Part shown: one piece after another, positions 9,845 to 18,486 of the stretch
Layout of the letters: the number at the start of each line of letters is the position of its first letter
Position numbering within the stretch: the stretch's first letter is position 1
Origin: Rhodospirillales bacterium
Lineage (GTDB): Bacteria > Pseudomonadota > Alphaproteobacteria > Acetobacterales > Acetobacteraceae
NCBI GenBank assembly: GCA_025352665.1
Contig: JANXSM010000085.1
Location: 1-52,998 of the forward strand
Direction: 5' to 3'
DNA length: 52,998 bases
Made by a program: the position numbers and the translations under genes
Notes under the pieces: model-generated
The model's input: the letters and a program-made list of their open reading frames with translations, nothing else
What the model was told of the DNA's origin: nothing
The model's database searches: none

Positions 9845-11417
9845 TGGTCTGGGGCGCCTTGTCGGTCAGCAGGCGGGAAGCGAGTTCAGCTAGGCCATGC
9901 AATGGCACCGGTATCCAAGCTACGCGGTTTGCGGCCTCGTAGCTGATCTCATAAGCAGCCTTCTGGATCAGGAAGAGATCGAGCAGCGCCGGTTCGGCCG
10001 TTTCACTCGCCCAACGGGTCGGAGCGGCTGCATGCGCAGTTCGATAGGCGTCAAGGAACGCTGCCACCGCTTCGTGGTGTAAGCTCTCCAGCATCGGCCT
10101 GTGGGTCTCGCTTTCTGCCCCTGCCATGGCACGCGCGTAATCGAATGAGCGCAGCATTCCGGCGACGTCGCGAAGCGGGCTGAACTTGCCACGCCGCTCC
10201 GCCAGAGTTCGCGCGGGCTCACCTTCGAAATCGATCAAATAGACGTCGCCATCCGACACCAGGATTTGACCGAGGTGAAAATCGCCATGAATACGGGTTT
10301 TGAGCGTGCCCACAGCCTGTTCTGACAGGCGGTATATAACTTGGTGGAGGGCTCCGCGGGACCCAATCAGCACAGCGGCGTCTGCGGCGGCTGTGGGCTC
10401 GCGCCAGTCGCCGATTTTTTCCAGCGCATCGATTGCCCGATCGAACTGCTGCACGATGTCGCCGGCCCATTCTGCGGCATCCTGCACATTGGCAGGTGCT
10501 GGGGCGAAATCGGGGTTGTCGGTCCTGCGGCCCAACACGGCATGCAATTCAGCAAGACGACGGCCGATGGCGGATGCGAAGTCCACATACGCGGTCGCGG
10601 CAACATTTTTGCCATCGGCATTCTTCAGCGTGCTTAGGCTCCAGCCCCAGCCGTCTCCCTGGTTTGCGACGAAGCCCTGGACGACGACAAGCGCGTAACG
10701 GGCGCCATCGTTCATCACCCGCCACACTGCACCGAGCAATGGCGGCGTGTTCGCATAGAAATTTTTCGTGAGATATTCCGACATCTCCACCTCGGGGTGG
10801 ATACCCTCCGGGATCCTGCGGAACAGCTTGAGCATGGCGACACGCCCGATCAGCAGGGAGCTGTTCGACTGCTCGGCAGAGAGCCTGCAGATCCGATCGT
10901 GATCAGAGAAGCCGGCCGCGGTGAACTGCGGTGTGGCGATGAAACGCAGTTCACCGTCGTCGAGCGCCAATGCGGTTCCACAACGAAACTGTGCGATCAA
11001 CGTCTCCGGTAGAACGTCGACAGCGAAACCGTCGGTGAGAATTCCATCGCGCGTGCCGATTGTCACGGTGGCGATCGCAAGTTGCTGTGCCAGTGGCGAC
11101 GCCGCGTCGGTCCAAACAATTGCCAACGGGAGCAGGTAGACGTCGGTGCGGGTCGATAGCCGTACCGACAGCTCCGCCAGCAGCAGATTATCTGGCGTTT
11201 GGCCGATGAGCGCACTGTAGGATATGACAATTTCCTCGATACGCTGATCCTTGGCGGCAAACCAGCGGCGTCGGCGCACATATGCCGGCAGGATGTCACG
11301 TTCCAGCAACGCCCGGTTGCCCGGCGTCAGAAGGTCGCCCACCCCGGTTTCGATCTGCAAATGCGGTAGGCCATTCGGGCTGTCTGTCACGGACGCGTTG
11401 GTCTCCGAGCCTGTCAT
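9837..11417 (-). CDS. mak: Maltokinase (maltose 1-phosphate synthesis)
   Basis: A 526-aa protein of the Mak/Pep2 kinase family, which phosphorylates maltose with ATP to give maltose 1-phosphate, the donor for GlgE. The N-terminal cap domain begins around [16 protein letters not shown], and the aminoglycoside-phosphotransferase-like catalytic part carries [16 protein letters not shown] followed by [16 protein letters not shown]. In many bacteria Mak is fused to TreS, the maltose/trehalose isomerase; here it is free-standing and no treS is in the window. It overlaps glgE by four bases (ATGA) and glgB by eight. Confidence 0.9.
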   Translation of the reverse strand: MTGSETNASVTDSPNGLPHLQIETGVGDLLTPGNRALLERDILPAYVRRRRWFAAKDQRIEEIVISYSALIGQTPDNLLLAELSVRLSTRTDVYLLPLAIVWTDAASPLAQQLAIATVTIGTRDGILTDGFAVDVLPETLIAQFRCGTALALDDGELRFIATPQFTAAGFSDHDRICRLSAEQSNSSLLIGRVAMLKLFRRIPEGIHPEVEMSEYLTKNFYANTPPLLGAVWRVMNDGARYALVVVQGFVANQGDGWGWSLSTLKNADGKNVAATAYVDFASAIGRRLAELHAVLGRRTDNPDFAPAPANVQDAAEWAGDIVQQFDRAIDALEKIGDWREPTAAADAAVLIGSRGALHQVIYRLSEQAVGTLKTRIHGDFHLGQILVSDGDVYLIDFEGEPARTLAERRGKFSPLRDVAGMLRSFDYARAMAGAESETHRPMLESLHHEAVAAFLDAYRTAHAAAPTRWASETAEPALLDLFLIQKAAYEISYEAANRVAWIPVPLHGLAELASRLLTDKAPQTNG

Positions 11418-14400
11418 GCGCTGATATCCTGGCGTAGCCGCCAGATGCCAAAGGGCAAGGTCGCGGGGTCAACCCGCAGTCGATGCATGCCGGTCTGCCA
11501 GGTCGCGGTTCCCCCGCGGAACAGGTCTTCCATCACCAGCGAACCAGGCGCGGTATACCCGAAGATCTCGGGCGTCAGGTCGAAGTCGGCCTCCTGGGGT
11601 TGGCGAGGATCAAAACTGACCACCACAAGAATGATGTTGTCGCCGGTCGGGCTGGTCTTGGCATAACACAACAGGTTTTCGTTTCCGCTGAGCAGGAAGT
11701 GAATGCCAAGATGGCTGTGCAAGGCGGGGTTGGTGCGGCGGATATTGTTGAGCCGGCGGATCTCATCGACGATGTTGCCGGGTGCGTCCAGGTCCCATTT
11801 GCGCAGCTGATACTTTTCAGAGTCGAGATATTCCTCGCGGCCATTCAGCGACCGTGCCTCGCAAACTTCAAAACCACTGTAAACGCCCCATAATCCTGAC
11901 AGCGTTGCCGCCAGGGCTGCGCGGAGCAGAAAGCCGGGGCGGCCTGAATCATGCAGAAAAATCGGATGAATATCGGGTGTGTTGACAAATAAGTTCGGAC
12001 GGAAAAAGTTTCTGGGTGCTGTCGTCGACAGTTCCGTCAGGTATTCACGCATCTCACGCGCCGTGTTGCGCCAGGTGAAATAAGTGTACGACTGAGAAAA
12101 TCCGACCTTCGCGAGTCGATACATCATTTTCGGCTTGGTAAAGGCTTCAGCAAGAAAGATCACGTCTGGATCGCGACCGCGGATGTCGGCGATCATCCAT
12201 TCCCAAAACGGCAGTGGCTTGGTGTGCGGATTGTCGACGCGGAAGATCTTGACGCCTTCGCCCACCCAGAACTGAACGATGTCGCGCAGGGCGATCCACA
12301 ACGAAGGACGCGCACCCTCGGCATAAAAAGCAACGTTGACGATGTCCTCGTATTTTTTGGGCGGGTTCTCAGCGTAGTGGATGCTGCCGTCCGGTCGCCA
12401 GGTGAACCAATCCGGGTGTTCGCGCAGCCAGGGATGATCTGGCGAGCATTGAATGGCAAAGTCGAGTGCGATCTCCATGCCGTGCTCGGACGCGGCTGCA
12501 ACCAAGGCACGAAAATCCTGCAGCGTGCCAAGCTCAGAGTGAATGGCATCATGGCCGCCGTCATCAGATCCGATCGCATAAGGGCTGCCGGGATCGCCGG
12601 GCGCAGTGACCAGAGTGTTGTTGGGCCCTTTGCGGTTCTTGCTGCCGATTGGGTGGATGGGGGGGAAATAAAGCACGTCGAAGCCCATGTCGCGCACGGC
12701 AGGCAGCTTGGCGATCACATCGGTGAAGGTACCGTGTTGGCCGGGCACAGCGCTTTGCGAGCGGGGAAACATCTCGTACCAGCTGGCAAAGCCGGCGCCA
12801 GTGCGCTCCGCGTCGAGCGGAAGTTCCGGCGCGTAGGTGATCTCGAAGGCACGCGGGTCATGGGCCGCCATCAATCGGGCTGTATCTTCAGAAAGGAGCA
12901 GGCGACGGCGCTCCTCTCCCTCCGCCGCATCAAGGCGCTTTGCCAGGGCTGCGAGCTCGACGTTGGCGGAATGCTCGACGGTCTGCGAGACCAGCTCGAT
13001 GCCCTCACGCAGTTCGAGCGAAAGATCAAGCCCAGCCGCATATTTTTTGCCCAACTCATCGCGAAAGTTGCCAAAGATATCTAGCCACGCTGCAACGGTG
13101 AACAGATGGCGGCCGGTGCGCAGCGGCGTGAAACTCGCTGTCCAGCGATCGTTGCCGAGCGGCACAAGCGGCGTCTCATGCCAACGTACTTCGTCCGCCG
13201 TGCGCCACATCAGCACAGCTGCGAGTTTGTCGTGACCCTCGCAGATCATGTCCGCCGCCACCACGACCGGCTGACCAACGCGCTGCTTCACGGCGAAACG
13301 GCCGTTATCCACGGAAGGGCTCACGGCCTCGATTGCAAGACGAGGCGCCTGGACGGCTTGGCTGACATCTGGTCCCGGAATGCGCACCGGATCGGGCAGC
13401 TCCAATGGCAGCAGGCGCACTTCGGCAGCGTGAAGGGGCTCGTTGCTCTCTGGAAAGGCCTCGATGGCTGCCCCGATCGCGGGCAGCAATGGCGCAAGGT
13501 CAAGTGGCACTTCGTTGTCGAGCCTGCTGTTGACCAGGATCAGATAGCACTCGCTGGCACTCGATCGTTCGATTGCTGCAATGTCTGTGAATGGACTCGA
13601 TACCAGCTTCCCTGCGCGGGCGACTGCATGAGCGGCGTTGAGGCGGTTGGCGTCGCCGATCGCGGATTGCAGGTCGAAATATGGCTGCCGCATCAGTGCG
13701 TCAAAGCCGCTCGCGTCGCCGTGAGTTGCAGATAGCGGTGCTGTCGCGCCGAATTCCACTCCCATCGGCATGAGGCACGCCTGTCCGAAAGCTGCCGCGA
13801 AGCCAATGGCGCGGCGGCTGGCGGCTTCGCCCTGGTGGGCCACGCGCGCACCGAAGGGCAGTTCCGGCATGGCGAGAATGCGACCGATGCCGACAAGCCG
13901 CCGTGTTTCCTCATCGAGCCAGTCTGATTTGAAATCCCAAGCCCAGGAGGACGATGACACGAGATCGAAACCGCAGCCGTTCAGTGCCTGTGTCTGCTGC
14001 ATCTGAGTGCCTGGAACCCAGGCAATGAAGCTGCTGGCACCATTGCGGCTGCGGGCTTCGCTGATCAACCGACGCCACACTGACGGGGCGACGTGATGCG
14101 GGGCATCACACCGAAATCCGGCAATCCCCGCCTGTTGCCATGTTTTGAGGCGCGGCAGCCACTGATCAAGCAGGACCTCGACCGCCGGGTGTGGTTGCAG
14201 CACTGCAGCGTTGCGATCGACCGGGGGGCGCCGTGGGTCGGGTGGTGAGCCCAGGTTACTGGCAGTACGGTAAAGAGCGGCGCTTCCGGCCAAACGTGAA
14301 TCGGTTGCCACGCGATCCAGCACCAGATCGAGCATCAGCTCCAAACCGAACGAACGCGCCTGTATTGCGGCGGCAGACAGCACGTCAAGAGCATCGCCGC

Positions 14401-14596
14401 CGCCAAGTTTTGGATGCAAGCGGTTGTGGTCCGCTGTGAGGAAGATATCTTCGCTGCGTCCTGGCGCGAACGGTGGGGCGAGCAGGACTTTACGAAAACC
14501 CATCCGGGCGCAGCGCTCGAAATGTACACGCCAATTATCTGGCCGGCCCGCCAGCAGCGGATGGAGGTAGTAGATCAAATCGGGTACGGGGATCAT
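11414..14596 (-). CDS. glgE: GlgE maltosyltransferase with an extra N-terminal GH13-like half
   Basis: A 1060-aa protein, about 400 residues longer than the roughly 660-700 aa Streptomyces or Mycobacterium GlgE. Residues from about 400 form normal GlgE: a beta domain, then the GH13 barrel with FRVDNPHTKPLPFWEW (nucleophile Asp788), FLAEAFTKPKMMYRL (acid/base Glu817, 29 residues on as in the known enzyme) and NTPDIHPIFL. It transfers maltosyl units from maltose 1-phosphate to glucan ends. The first 390 residues form a second amylase-like barrel: FRCDAPHH keeps the nucleophile-type Asp164, but the expected acid/base Glu is replaced in FIAWVPG (Trp193), so this half is probably non-catalytic and may bind glucan. 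Long two-barrel GlgE proteins occur in other proteobacteria. Confidence 0.93.
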   Translation of the reverse strand: MIPVPDLIYYLHPLLAGRPDNWRVHFERCARMGFRKVLLAPPFAPGRSEDIFLTADHNRLHPKLGGGDALDVLSAAAIQARSFGLELMLDLVLDRVATDSRLAGSAALYRTASNLGSPPDPRRPPVDRNAAVLQPHPAVEVLLDQWLPRLKTWQQAGIAGFRCDAPHHVAPSVWRRLISEARSRNGASSFIAWVPGTQMQQTQALNGCGFDLVSSSSWAWDFKSDWLDEETRRLVGIGRILAMPELPFGARVAHQGEAASRRAIGFAAAFGQACLMPMGVEFGATAPLSATHGDASGFDALMRQPYFDLQSAIGDANRLNAAHAVARAGKLVSSPFTDIAAIERSSASECYLILVNSRLDNEVPLDLAPLLPAIGAAIEAFPESNEPLHAAEVRLLPLELPDPVRIPGPDVSQAVQAPRLAIEAVSPSVDNGRFAVKQRVGQPVVVAADMICEGHDKLAAVLMWRTADEVRWHETPLVPLGNDRWTASFTPLRTGRHLFTVAAWLDIFGNFRDELGKKYAAGLDLSLELREGIELVSQTVEHSANVELAALAKRLDAAEGEERRRLLLSEDTARLMAAHDPRAFEITYAPELPLDAERTGAGFASWYEMFPRSQSAVPGQHGTFTDVIAKLPAVRDMGFDVLYFPPIHPIGSKNRKGPNNTLVTAPGDPGSPYAIGSDDGGHDAIHSELGTLQDFRALVAAASEHGMEIALDFAIQCSPDHPWLREHPDWFTWRPDGSIHYAENPPKKYEDIVNVAFYAEGARPSLWIALRDIVQFWVGEGVKIFRVDNPHTKPLPFWEWMIADIRGRDPDVIFLAEAFTKPKMMYRLAKVGFSQSYTYFTWRNTAREMREYLTELSTTAPRNFFRPNLFVNTPDIHPIFLHDSGRPGFLLRAALAATLSGLWGVYSGFEVCEARSLNGREEYLDSEKYQLRKWDLDAPGNIVDEIRRLNNIRRTNPALHSHLGIHFLLSGNENLLCYAKTSPTGDNIILVVVSFDPRQPQEADFDLTPEIFGYTAPGSLVMEDLFRGGTATWQTGMHRLRVDPATLPFGIWRLRQDISA

Positions 14597-15678
14597 TGGG
14601 CGGCGACTGACAGCATCTGGGTGCTCTCAACGGTTCCGCGGACCAGACGCTGGATGAAACCCAGCTTGGCGATCACCGCCGGGGCGAGCACAAAAGGATA
14701 AAACTCCGGCTGCCCCATGCATCCATTGAGACTGTTGATTGTGAGTGTGATCGGCAGCCAGGCGTCGATCAACTGGTCGATCGTGCCGCTGGTGGTGGGA
14801 TCGAAACCATCCGCTGCGGCGACCGAAATCGACGGATCGATCGATGGCTGAATGTGCAGACCATAGGCACTTGCCATCTCCAACGTGTCCATGATGTGCA
14901 GGTAATGGGCCCAGGTTTCAGCAAAATCTTCCCAAGGGTGCGCTGTGGCATAGGGGCTGACGAAAATTTTCTGCCAGGCAGGTCGCGGACCATTTCGATA
15001 ATATGATTGCAACGCGGCGTTGTAATCGGCGGTCTCGTCTCCGAAGAATTCGCGACATTCAGCGAGAGCCCCCCCGCCCGCCACCAGGCGGTCCCAGAAG
15101 TAATGCCCGATTTCATGTCGGAAGTGGCCCAGCAGCGTGCGGTAGGGCTCGCCCATGGCGATGCGTCGCTGCTCTCTCACCGCGTCGTCGGCCTCCGTCA
15201 GGTTGAGGGTTATGATCCCGTTGTCGTGCCCCGTCATAACCGGTGCCGCAATGTTCACCGGTTCGGCGAGGAAATCGAAGGCTAAACCGTGGTCCGGCAT
15301 GTCCACACGGGTTTCCAGGGGCAGCTTCAAACGCAGCAGCGAATAGAACAGATGGTGCTTCGCTCGTTCGACCCTGCGCCAGTTTTGCAGGTTTTCTTCG
15401 AGTCCGAGATCCGGGATCGTCCGGTTATGGCGGCAAGCGAGGCAGTAGCGGGAGCCGTCGTTCTGGCTCACCAGCCAGTTGCAGGCATCATACTCAGCGT
15501 TGGCACAGAATCGATAGACTTGGTCGCCCTCGCGGGAGTTCCAGTTACTGCCCTCTGGTTCGAGCGCCAGCAGGTCAGCATTCGGCGCGAAGTAACCGAG
15601 CCGACGTGAACAGTTTATACAATTACGATTGTCGAAATGAAGGAGCTGCGAGCAATACTGACATTTGAACAATTTCAT
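14593..15678 (-). CDS. Putative zinc-dependent metallopeptidase with N-terminal zinc ribbon
   Basis: A 361-aa protein of the bacterial family that joins a short zinc ribbon to a putative metallopeptidase domain (Peptidase_Mx type). The ribbon is at the start (CQYCSQ..CINCSRR, later Cys pairs around CANAEYDAC and YCLACRHN). The peptidase domain contains the zincin motif HEIGHYFW and a downstream acidic region (EFFGDETADY). No signal peptide is seen, so it is likely cytoplasmic. ATG at 15678 is preferred over an in-frame GTG at 15711 because the zinc ribbon begins there; neither has a strong ribosome-binding site. Its stop overlaps the glgE start by four bases, making it the first gene of the glucan operon. 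Substrate unknown. Confidence 0.85.
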   Translation of the reverse strand: MKLFKCQYCSQLLHFDNRNCINCSRRLGYFAPNADLLALEPEGSNWNSREGDQVYRFCANAEYDACNWLVSQNDGSRYCLACRHNRTIPDLGLEENLQNWRRVERAKHHLFYSLLRLKLPLETRVDMPDHGLAFDFLAEPVNIAAPVMTGHDNGIITLNLTEADDAVREQRRIAMGEPYRTLLGHFRHEIGHYFWDRLVAGGGALAECREFFGDETADYNAALQSYYRNGPRPAWQKIFVSPYATAHPWEDFAETWAHYLHIMDTLEMASAYGLHIQPSIDPSISVAAADGFDPTTSGTIDQLIDAWLPITLTINSLNGCMGQPEFYPFVLAPAVIAKLGFIQRLVRGTVESTQMLSVAAQ

Positions 15679-15777
15679 GCGGATCGATCCAATAACAGAG
15701 GCGAAGATCACGTGGTTGGTTAATTGCCCGCAAGCTTTTGGGTCGCGACATTTCCTCCGCCGCCGACGCGAACGCGC

Positions 15778-15803
15778 AACGCTAGTCCCATTGCAGAGGT
15801 TCC
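15778..15803 (-). promoter_or_regulatory. EcfG-type promoter for the metallopeptidase-glgE-mak-glgB-treZ-malQ-treY operon
   Basis: On the minus strand: GGAAC, 17 bases, CGTT, an exact consensus match with the longer permitted spacer. The -10 element is 100 bases upstream of the first gene, and every following gene overlaps the one before, so this site would place seven genes of glucan/trehalose metabolism under the general stress sigma factor. Confidence 0.75.
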
Positions 15804-15821
15804 ACGATGTCCCGCCCCTGG

Positions 15822-15980
15822 CTATTGGTGATCAGGCGGGTCGCCCCTCTCGTCCTGAAAGGCCGTTTCCATCTCATATCTGTCAGACGTCGGATGGCCT
15901 TTTGGTTGCGGATCAGAGTCGGGGTTTTTCGGCGCCGCTGGTTTGCGATCCGGCTTCGCCGGCGCTGGGGTCTTTGCCAT
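15822..15980 (-). CDS. Small basic/acidic, proline-rich hypothetical protein (52 aa)
   Basis: A 52-aa ORF that begins MAKTPAPAKPDRKPAAPKNP and ends in an acidic, charged tail (DERGDPPDHQ). A strong ribosome-binding site (GGGAGAGG) lies six bases before the ATG. It starts 14 bases after the stress pyridoxamine-oxidase-like gene on the same strand, so the two are probably co-transcribed. It has no hydrophobic segment and is predicted to be disordered. I do not know its function; short proteins of this Lys/Pro/Ala-rich kind are common beside GSR genes. Confidence 0.6.
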   Translation of the reverse strand: MAKTPAPAKPDRKPAAPKNPDSDPQPKGHPTSDRYEMETAFQDERGDPPDHQ

Positions 15981-15994
15981 GTGCGGCCTCTCCC

Positions 15995-16483
15995 TTACGC
16001 GAACCTGGCCGTACCGGCGACGCCGAGCTCAGGGCGCTCGCCGGTCAATTTGCTTTTGACGAATTTGATCGCCAGCAGGATGGGACTCGAAGGCGCATCC
16101 CAATACTCGGCGATCTCGGGCTCGAATCGCAGCAGTTCGATGGCGGGATCGTCCTTTCCCTTGGGAAAATAAAATTCCACCGCACCACTCCACAACTCGT
16201 CGATCTTGGCGCGGTCGCGTACCACGGAAACCTGCCCGGAGACGGAAACGAATGTCTGCCCTTTGGTGTCGGCGTAGGTCAAACAGGCACTCGGCGCGAT
16301 TTTGACCTCACCCTCTTTGGGGGTGTTGCGCGCGGTGAAGAACCAGATGGCGTTTTCCAGCGGACGTGCCAATCCAGCCATCGGGCGCGCACGGATCTTA
16401 TCACCGTCCTGGGTCACCATCATGCAGGTGCCGATGTCGCTAATATGGCCCCACACGAGTTTGGTCGAATCTGCGTCGGTCAT
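15995..16483 (-). CDS. General-stress pyridoxamine 5'-phosphate oxidase-like protein
   Basis: A 162-aa flavin-binding split-barrel protein of the general stress protein 26 / pyridoxamine-oxidase-like family. Typical segments are CMMVTQDGDKIRARPM near the start, AIWFFTARNTPKEGEV, the strand SVSGQVSVVRDR and the closing FYFPKGKDDPAIELLRFEP and EYWDAPSS. Members bind FMN or FAD, and their physiological substrate is usually unknown. The gene lies downstream of phyR, separated by a strong hairpin, and no EcfG consensus was found directly upstream. The start ATG at 16483 has GGAG about seven bases upstream. Confidence 0.85.
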   Translation of the reverse strand: MTDADSTKLVWGHISDIGTCMMVTQDGDKIRARPMAGLARPLENAIWFFTARNTPKEGEVKIAPSACLTYADTKGQTFVSVSGQVSVVRDRAKIDELWSGAVEFYFPKGKDDPAIELLRFEPEIAEYWDAPSSPILLAIKFVKSKLTGERPELGVAGTARFA

Positions 16484-16546
16484 GGATTTGCTCCGATCCT
16501 GTGTTGAAAACAGTAATCGGAATAACCGAAGTGGGTGGGAAAGGTT

Positions 16547-16571
16547 GCGCGGCTGGGGGTAGCCCAGCCGC
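16547..16571 (-). terminator. Probable terminator after phyR
   Basis: A perfect 10-base-pair, GC-rich stem (CGCGGCTGGG / CCCAGCCGCG) with a five-base loop lies 22 bases after the phyR stop. On the minus strand it is followed only by a mixed CAACCTTTCC tract, so termination may be partial. Confidence 0.5.
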
Positions 16572-16592
16572 GAGCCTGATCAGTTGGAGGAT

Positions 16593-17402
16593 TTAGCTGA
16601 TGGTGGCCGGTTCCTGCCGGCGGCGGGCCTTGCGGTCGAAGAACAGCGCCTGGCTGATGATCGCCTGTACCGTTTCTGTGCGGAATGGCTTGGTGATAAG
16701 GAACGTAGGCTCAGGCCGCTCGCCGGTCAGCAAACGCTCCGGATAGGCGGTGATGAAAATAACCGGCACGTCCCACATTGCCAGGATCTCATTTACCGCG
16801 TCGAGGCCCGAACTACCGTCGGCCAGGTGAATATCGGCTAGCACCAGCCCAGGCTTGTGCAGTCGCACAGCGGCCACCGCTTCGCGATGGGTGCGAGAGA
16901 CGTAGGTGGTGTGGTGGCCGAGTTCCTGAACCAGGGATTCCAGATCCATGGCGATCAGCGGCTCGTCCTCGATGATGAGCACGTTGGTGCTGATTTCGCT
17001 TGCGATCTCACGGCCGGCCTGCTCGATCAGGCTGTTGGTCTCTCGCACCGTCAGGTCGAGAATCCCGGCGATCCGCTCGATATTCATGTTCTCGACCGAA
17101 TGGAGCAGGAACGCCGCACGCGGCAGTGGCGACATCGCCTCGAGATGCCGATCCGCCGCATCCGAGGGTTCGGCGGCGGGTGTGAACTCGTGCTGGTTTC
17201 CGACCGGCAGCCAGATCGAAAGGAACAGTCGGAACAGGGCGCTGCGGGGATCGAGCGTTGGGCTTAGGGTGCTGGGATCTTCCATGATCGCTTCCAACAC
17301 CGCGACGGTATAAGCGTCGCCCGATTGCTGGGAGCCGGTGAGCGCGCGTGCGAACCGCCGCAGGTAAGGCAGGTGTGGCGCAAGCGTAGCGGATATCGAC
17401 AT
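16593..17402 (-). CDS. phyR: PhyR, anti-anti-sigma response regulator of the general stress response
   Basis: A 269-aa regulator with the diagnostic PhyR layout: an N-terminal sigma-factor-like domain (residues 1-135, ECF sigma2/sigma4 mimic, for example PLPRAAFLLHSVENM) and a C-terminal receiver (about 140-260). The receiver has acidic residues in LIIEDE, phosphoacceptor Asp190 in LADIHL, Thr218 in FITAYPERLLTG and Lys238 in TKPF. When phosphorylated, PhyR binds NepR through the sigma-like domain and so frees EcfG. NepR and EcfG are encoded 2-3 kb away at 19455-20260. It is divergent from the HisKA_2 gene at 17754, with a 351-base shared upstream region. Confidence 0.96.
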   Translation of the reverse strand: MSISATLAPHLPYLRRFARALTGSQQSGDAYTVAVLEAIMEDPSTLSPTLDPRSALFRLFLSIWLPVGNQHEFTPAAEPSDAADRHLEAMSPLPRAAFLLHSVENMNIERIAGILDLTVRETNSLIEQAGREIASEISTNVLIIEDEPLIAMDLESLVQELGHHTTYVSRTHREAVAAVRLHKPGLVLADIHLADGSSGLDAVNEILAMWDVPVIFITAYPERLLTGERPEPTFLITKPFRTETVQAIISQALFFDRKARRRQEPATIS

Positions 17403-17453
17403 TCAAAACCCCCTCAGGCCGCAGGCAAGACGCATCCTCCGCGGTTCGACCGA

Positions 17454-17478
17454 AATGCTGTCGCATGCGGAAAGTTCC
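17454..17478 (-). promoter_or_regulatory. Weak EcfG-like site upstream of phyR
   Basis: Minus strand GGAAC, 16 bases, CATT: the -35 box is perfect but the -10 box has one mismatch to CGTT. It lies 52 bases before phyR, where autoregulation would be expected from other alphaproteobacteria. It could be a weak site or chance. Confidence 0.35.
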
Positions 17479-17564
17479 ATCCAGCGCTTGCCAGAAAATC
17501 TGTGACGGGATTGCCATGAATGCAATGCTATGGCAACGCTCTGCCAGGAAAAGGAAAACCCTCT

Positions 17565-17589
17565 GGAACCTGTGTCAGAATCTGGTGTT
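17565..17589 (+). promoter_or_regulatory. EcfG-type promoter of the HisKA_2 gene
   Basis: GGAAC, 16 bases, TGTT (equivalently GGAAC-N17-GTT) on the plus strand, in the 351-base region between phyR and the divergent HisKA_2 gene, 165 bases before its start. Apart from this site and the weak phyR site, I see nothing else in 17403-17753. Confidence 0.55.
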
Positions 17590-17753
17590 CTACTACGAAT
17601 GTTTTGTCAGACCAGGAGGCGGGAGTGCGGATATCCTTGCCGATCGACCCAGTTGGTCTGCCGGTTCGGTGTCCCTGGTTTCAGCGGGACCCGACTTCAG
17701 GTGGTGTGGTGAGTGTTTGAGGCATCCAGGATGGCAGCGGTGGTTCAGGCGCG

Positions 17754-18356
17754 ATGAGTGACTCGGACCCGGTCCTTAAAGAGTTTCACCATCGTGTGAA
17801 GAATAATTTTCAGATCATCGCAAGTCTGATCAATCTGCAAAAGCGCCTACTGACCACAGAACGCAGAACGGACCTCCGCTTCATCGAGGAGCACGTCCAA
17901 TCGATGGCGGTGGCGTATCGCGTGGTGAATGCGACACGGGAGCAAGTGTCGGTCTCGGTCTATGAGTTGGTCAGCGAAGTGCTTGACAGCCTGATGCACA
18001 TAGCCGGTTGCCCAAAGACCTTGATATCTGTCGAGATGTCGACGTTCAAGCACAATCTCGGGCTCAATCAGTCGATCGCGCTGAGCCTGTTTCTGGCCCT
18101 TATGGTGCCACCTTATATAGACAGGGCAATGTCGGGAAACGGCACGATGATGAAAGTAAAAGTCTCCTTCGAAGGGGATTATCTGACATTGATTGTCACC
18201 GGAGACTGGGATGATGCGGTAGAGCTCGATTTTATGCGCAGTCGGTTATCTGACGGTTATGTTCGCCAACTCAATGCCCATGAAATCCGTGACCTTAGTG
18301 CTCCGGACAGAGGTATTCGGTTCTTGATGGAGTCACCACTCTGGGGTACGCACTGA
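17754..18356 (+). CDS. Small HisKA_2 histidine kinase-like protein with degenerate ATPase domain
   Basis: A 200-aa protein that begins almost at once with a HisKA_2 phosphoacceptor box (EFHHRVKNNFQIIASLINLQ, His at about residue 12-13) and the following dimerisation helix. It has no sensor domain and no membrane segment. The C-terminal half is in the place of the HATPase domain, but the N-box is replaced by LSLFLALMVPPYIDRAM and no DxGxG box is visible, so ATP binding is doubtful. HisKA_2/HWE kinases act on PhyR, and in some alphaproteobacteria a paralogue next to phyR acts as a negative regulator or phosphatase. This one may be such a phosphatase or a phosphotransfer protein. Start by ATG at 17754; the ribosome-binding site is weak. 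Confidence 0.75.
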   Translation: MSDSDPVLKEFHHRVKNNFQIIASLINLQKRLLTTERRTDLRFIEEHVQSMAVAYRVVNATREQVSVSVYELVSEVLDSLMHIAGCPKTLISVEMSTFKHNLGLNQSIALSLFLALMVPPYIDRAMSGNGTMMKVKVSFEGDYLTLIVTGDWDDAVELDFMRSRLSDGYVRQLNAHEIRDLSAPDRGIRFLMESPLWGTH

Positions 18357-18486
18357 GCGAAGATTCTACGATAACAACTCTGATCTCGCGTCCTCGGATC
18401 CGGTGGCCATTTATGATGGTTCTTCATTTGCCTGCTCACGCAGCGCAAGGAGAGACATCGCGGAATCAACAGGCCAGTTCGCTGTG

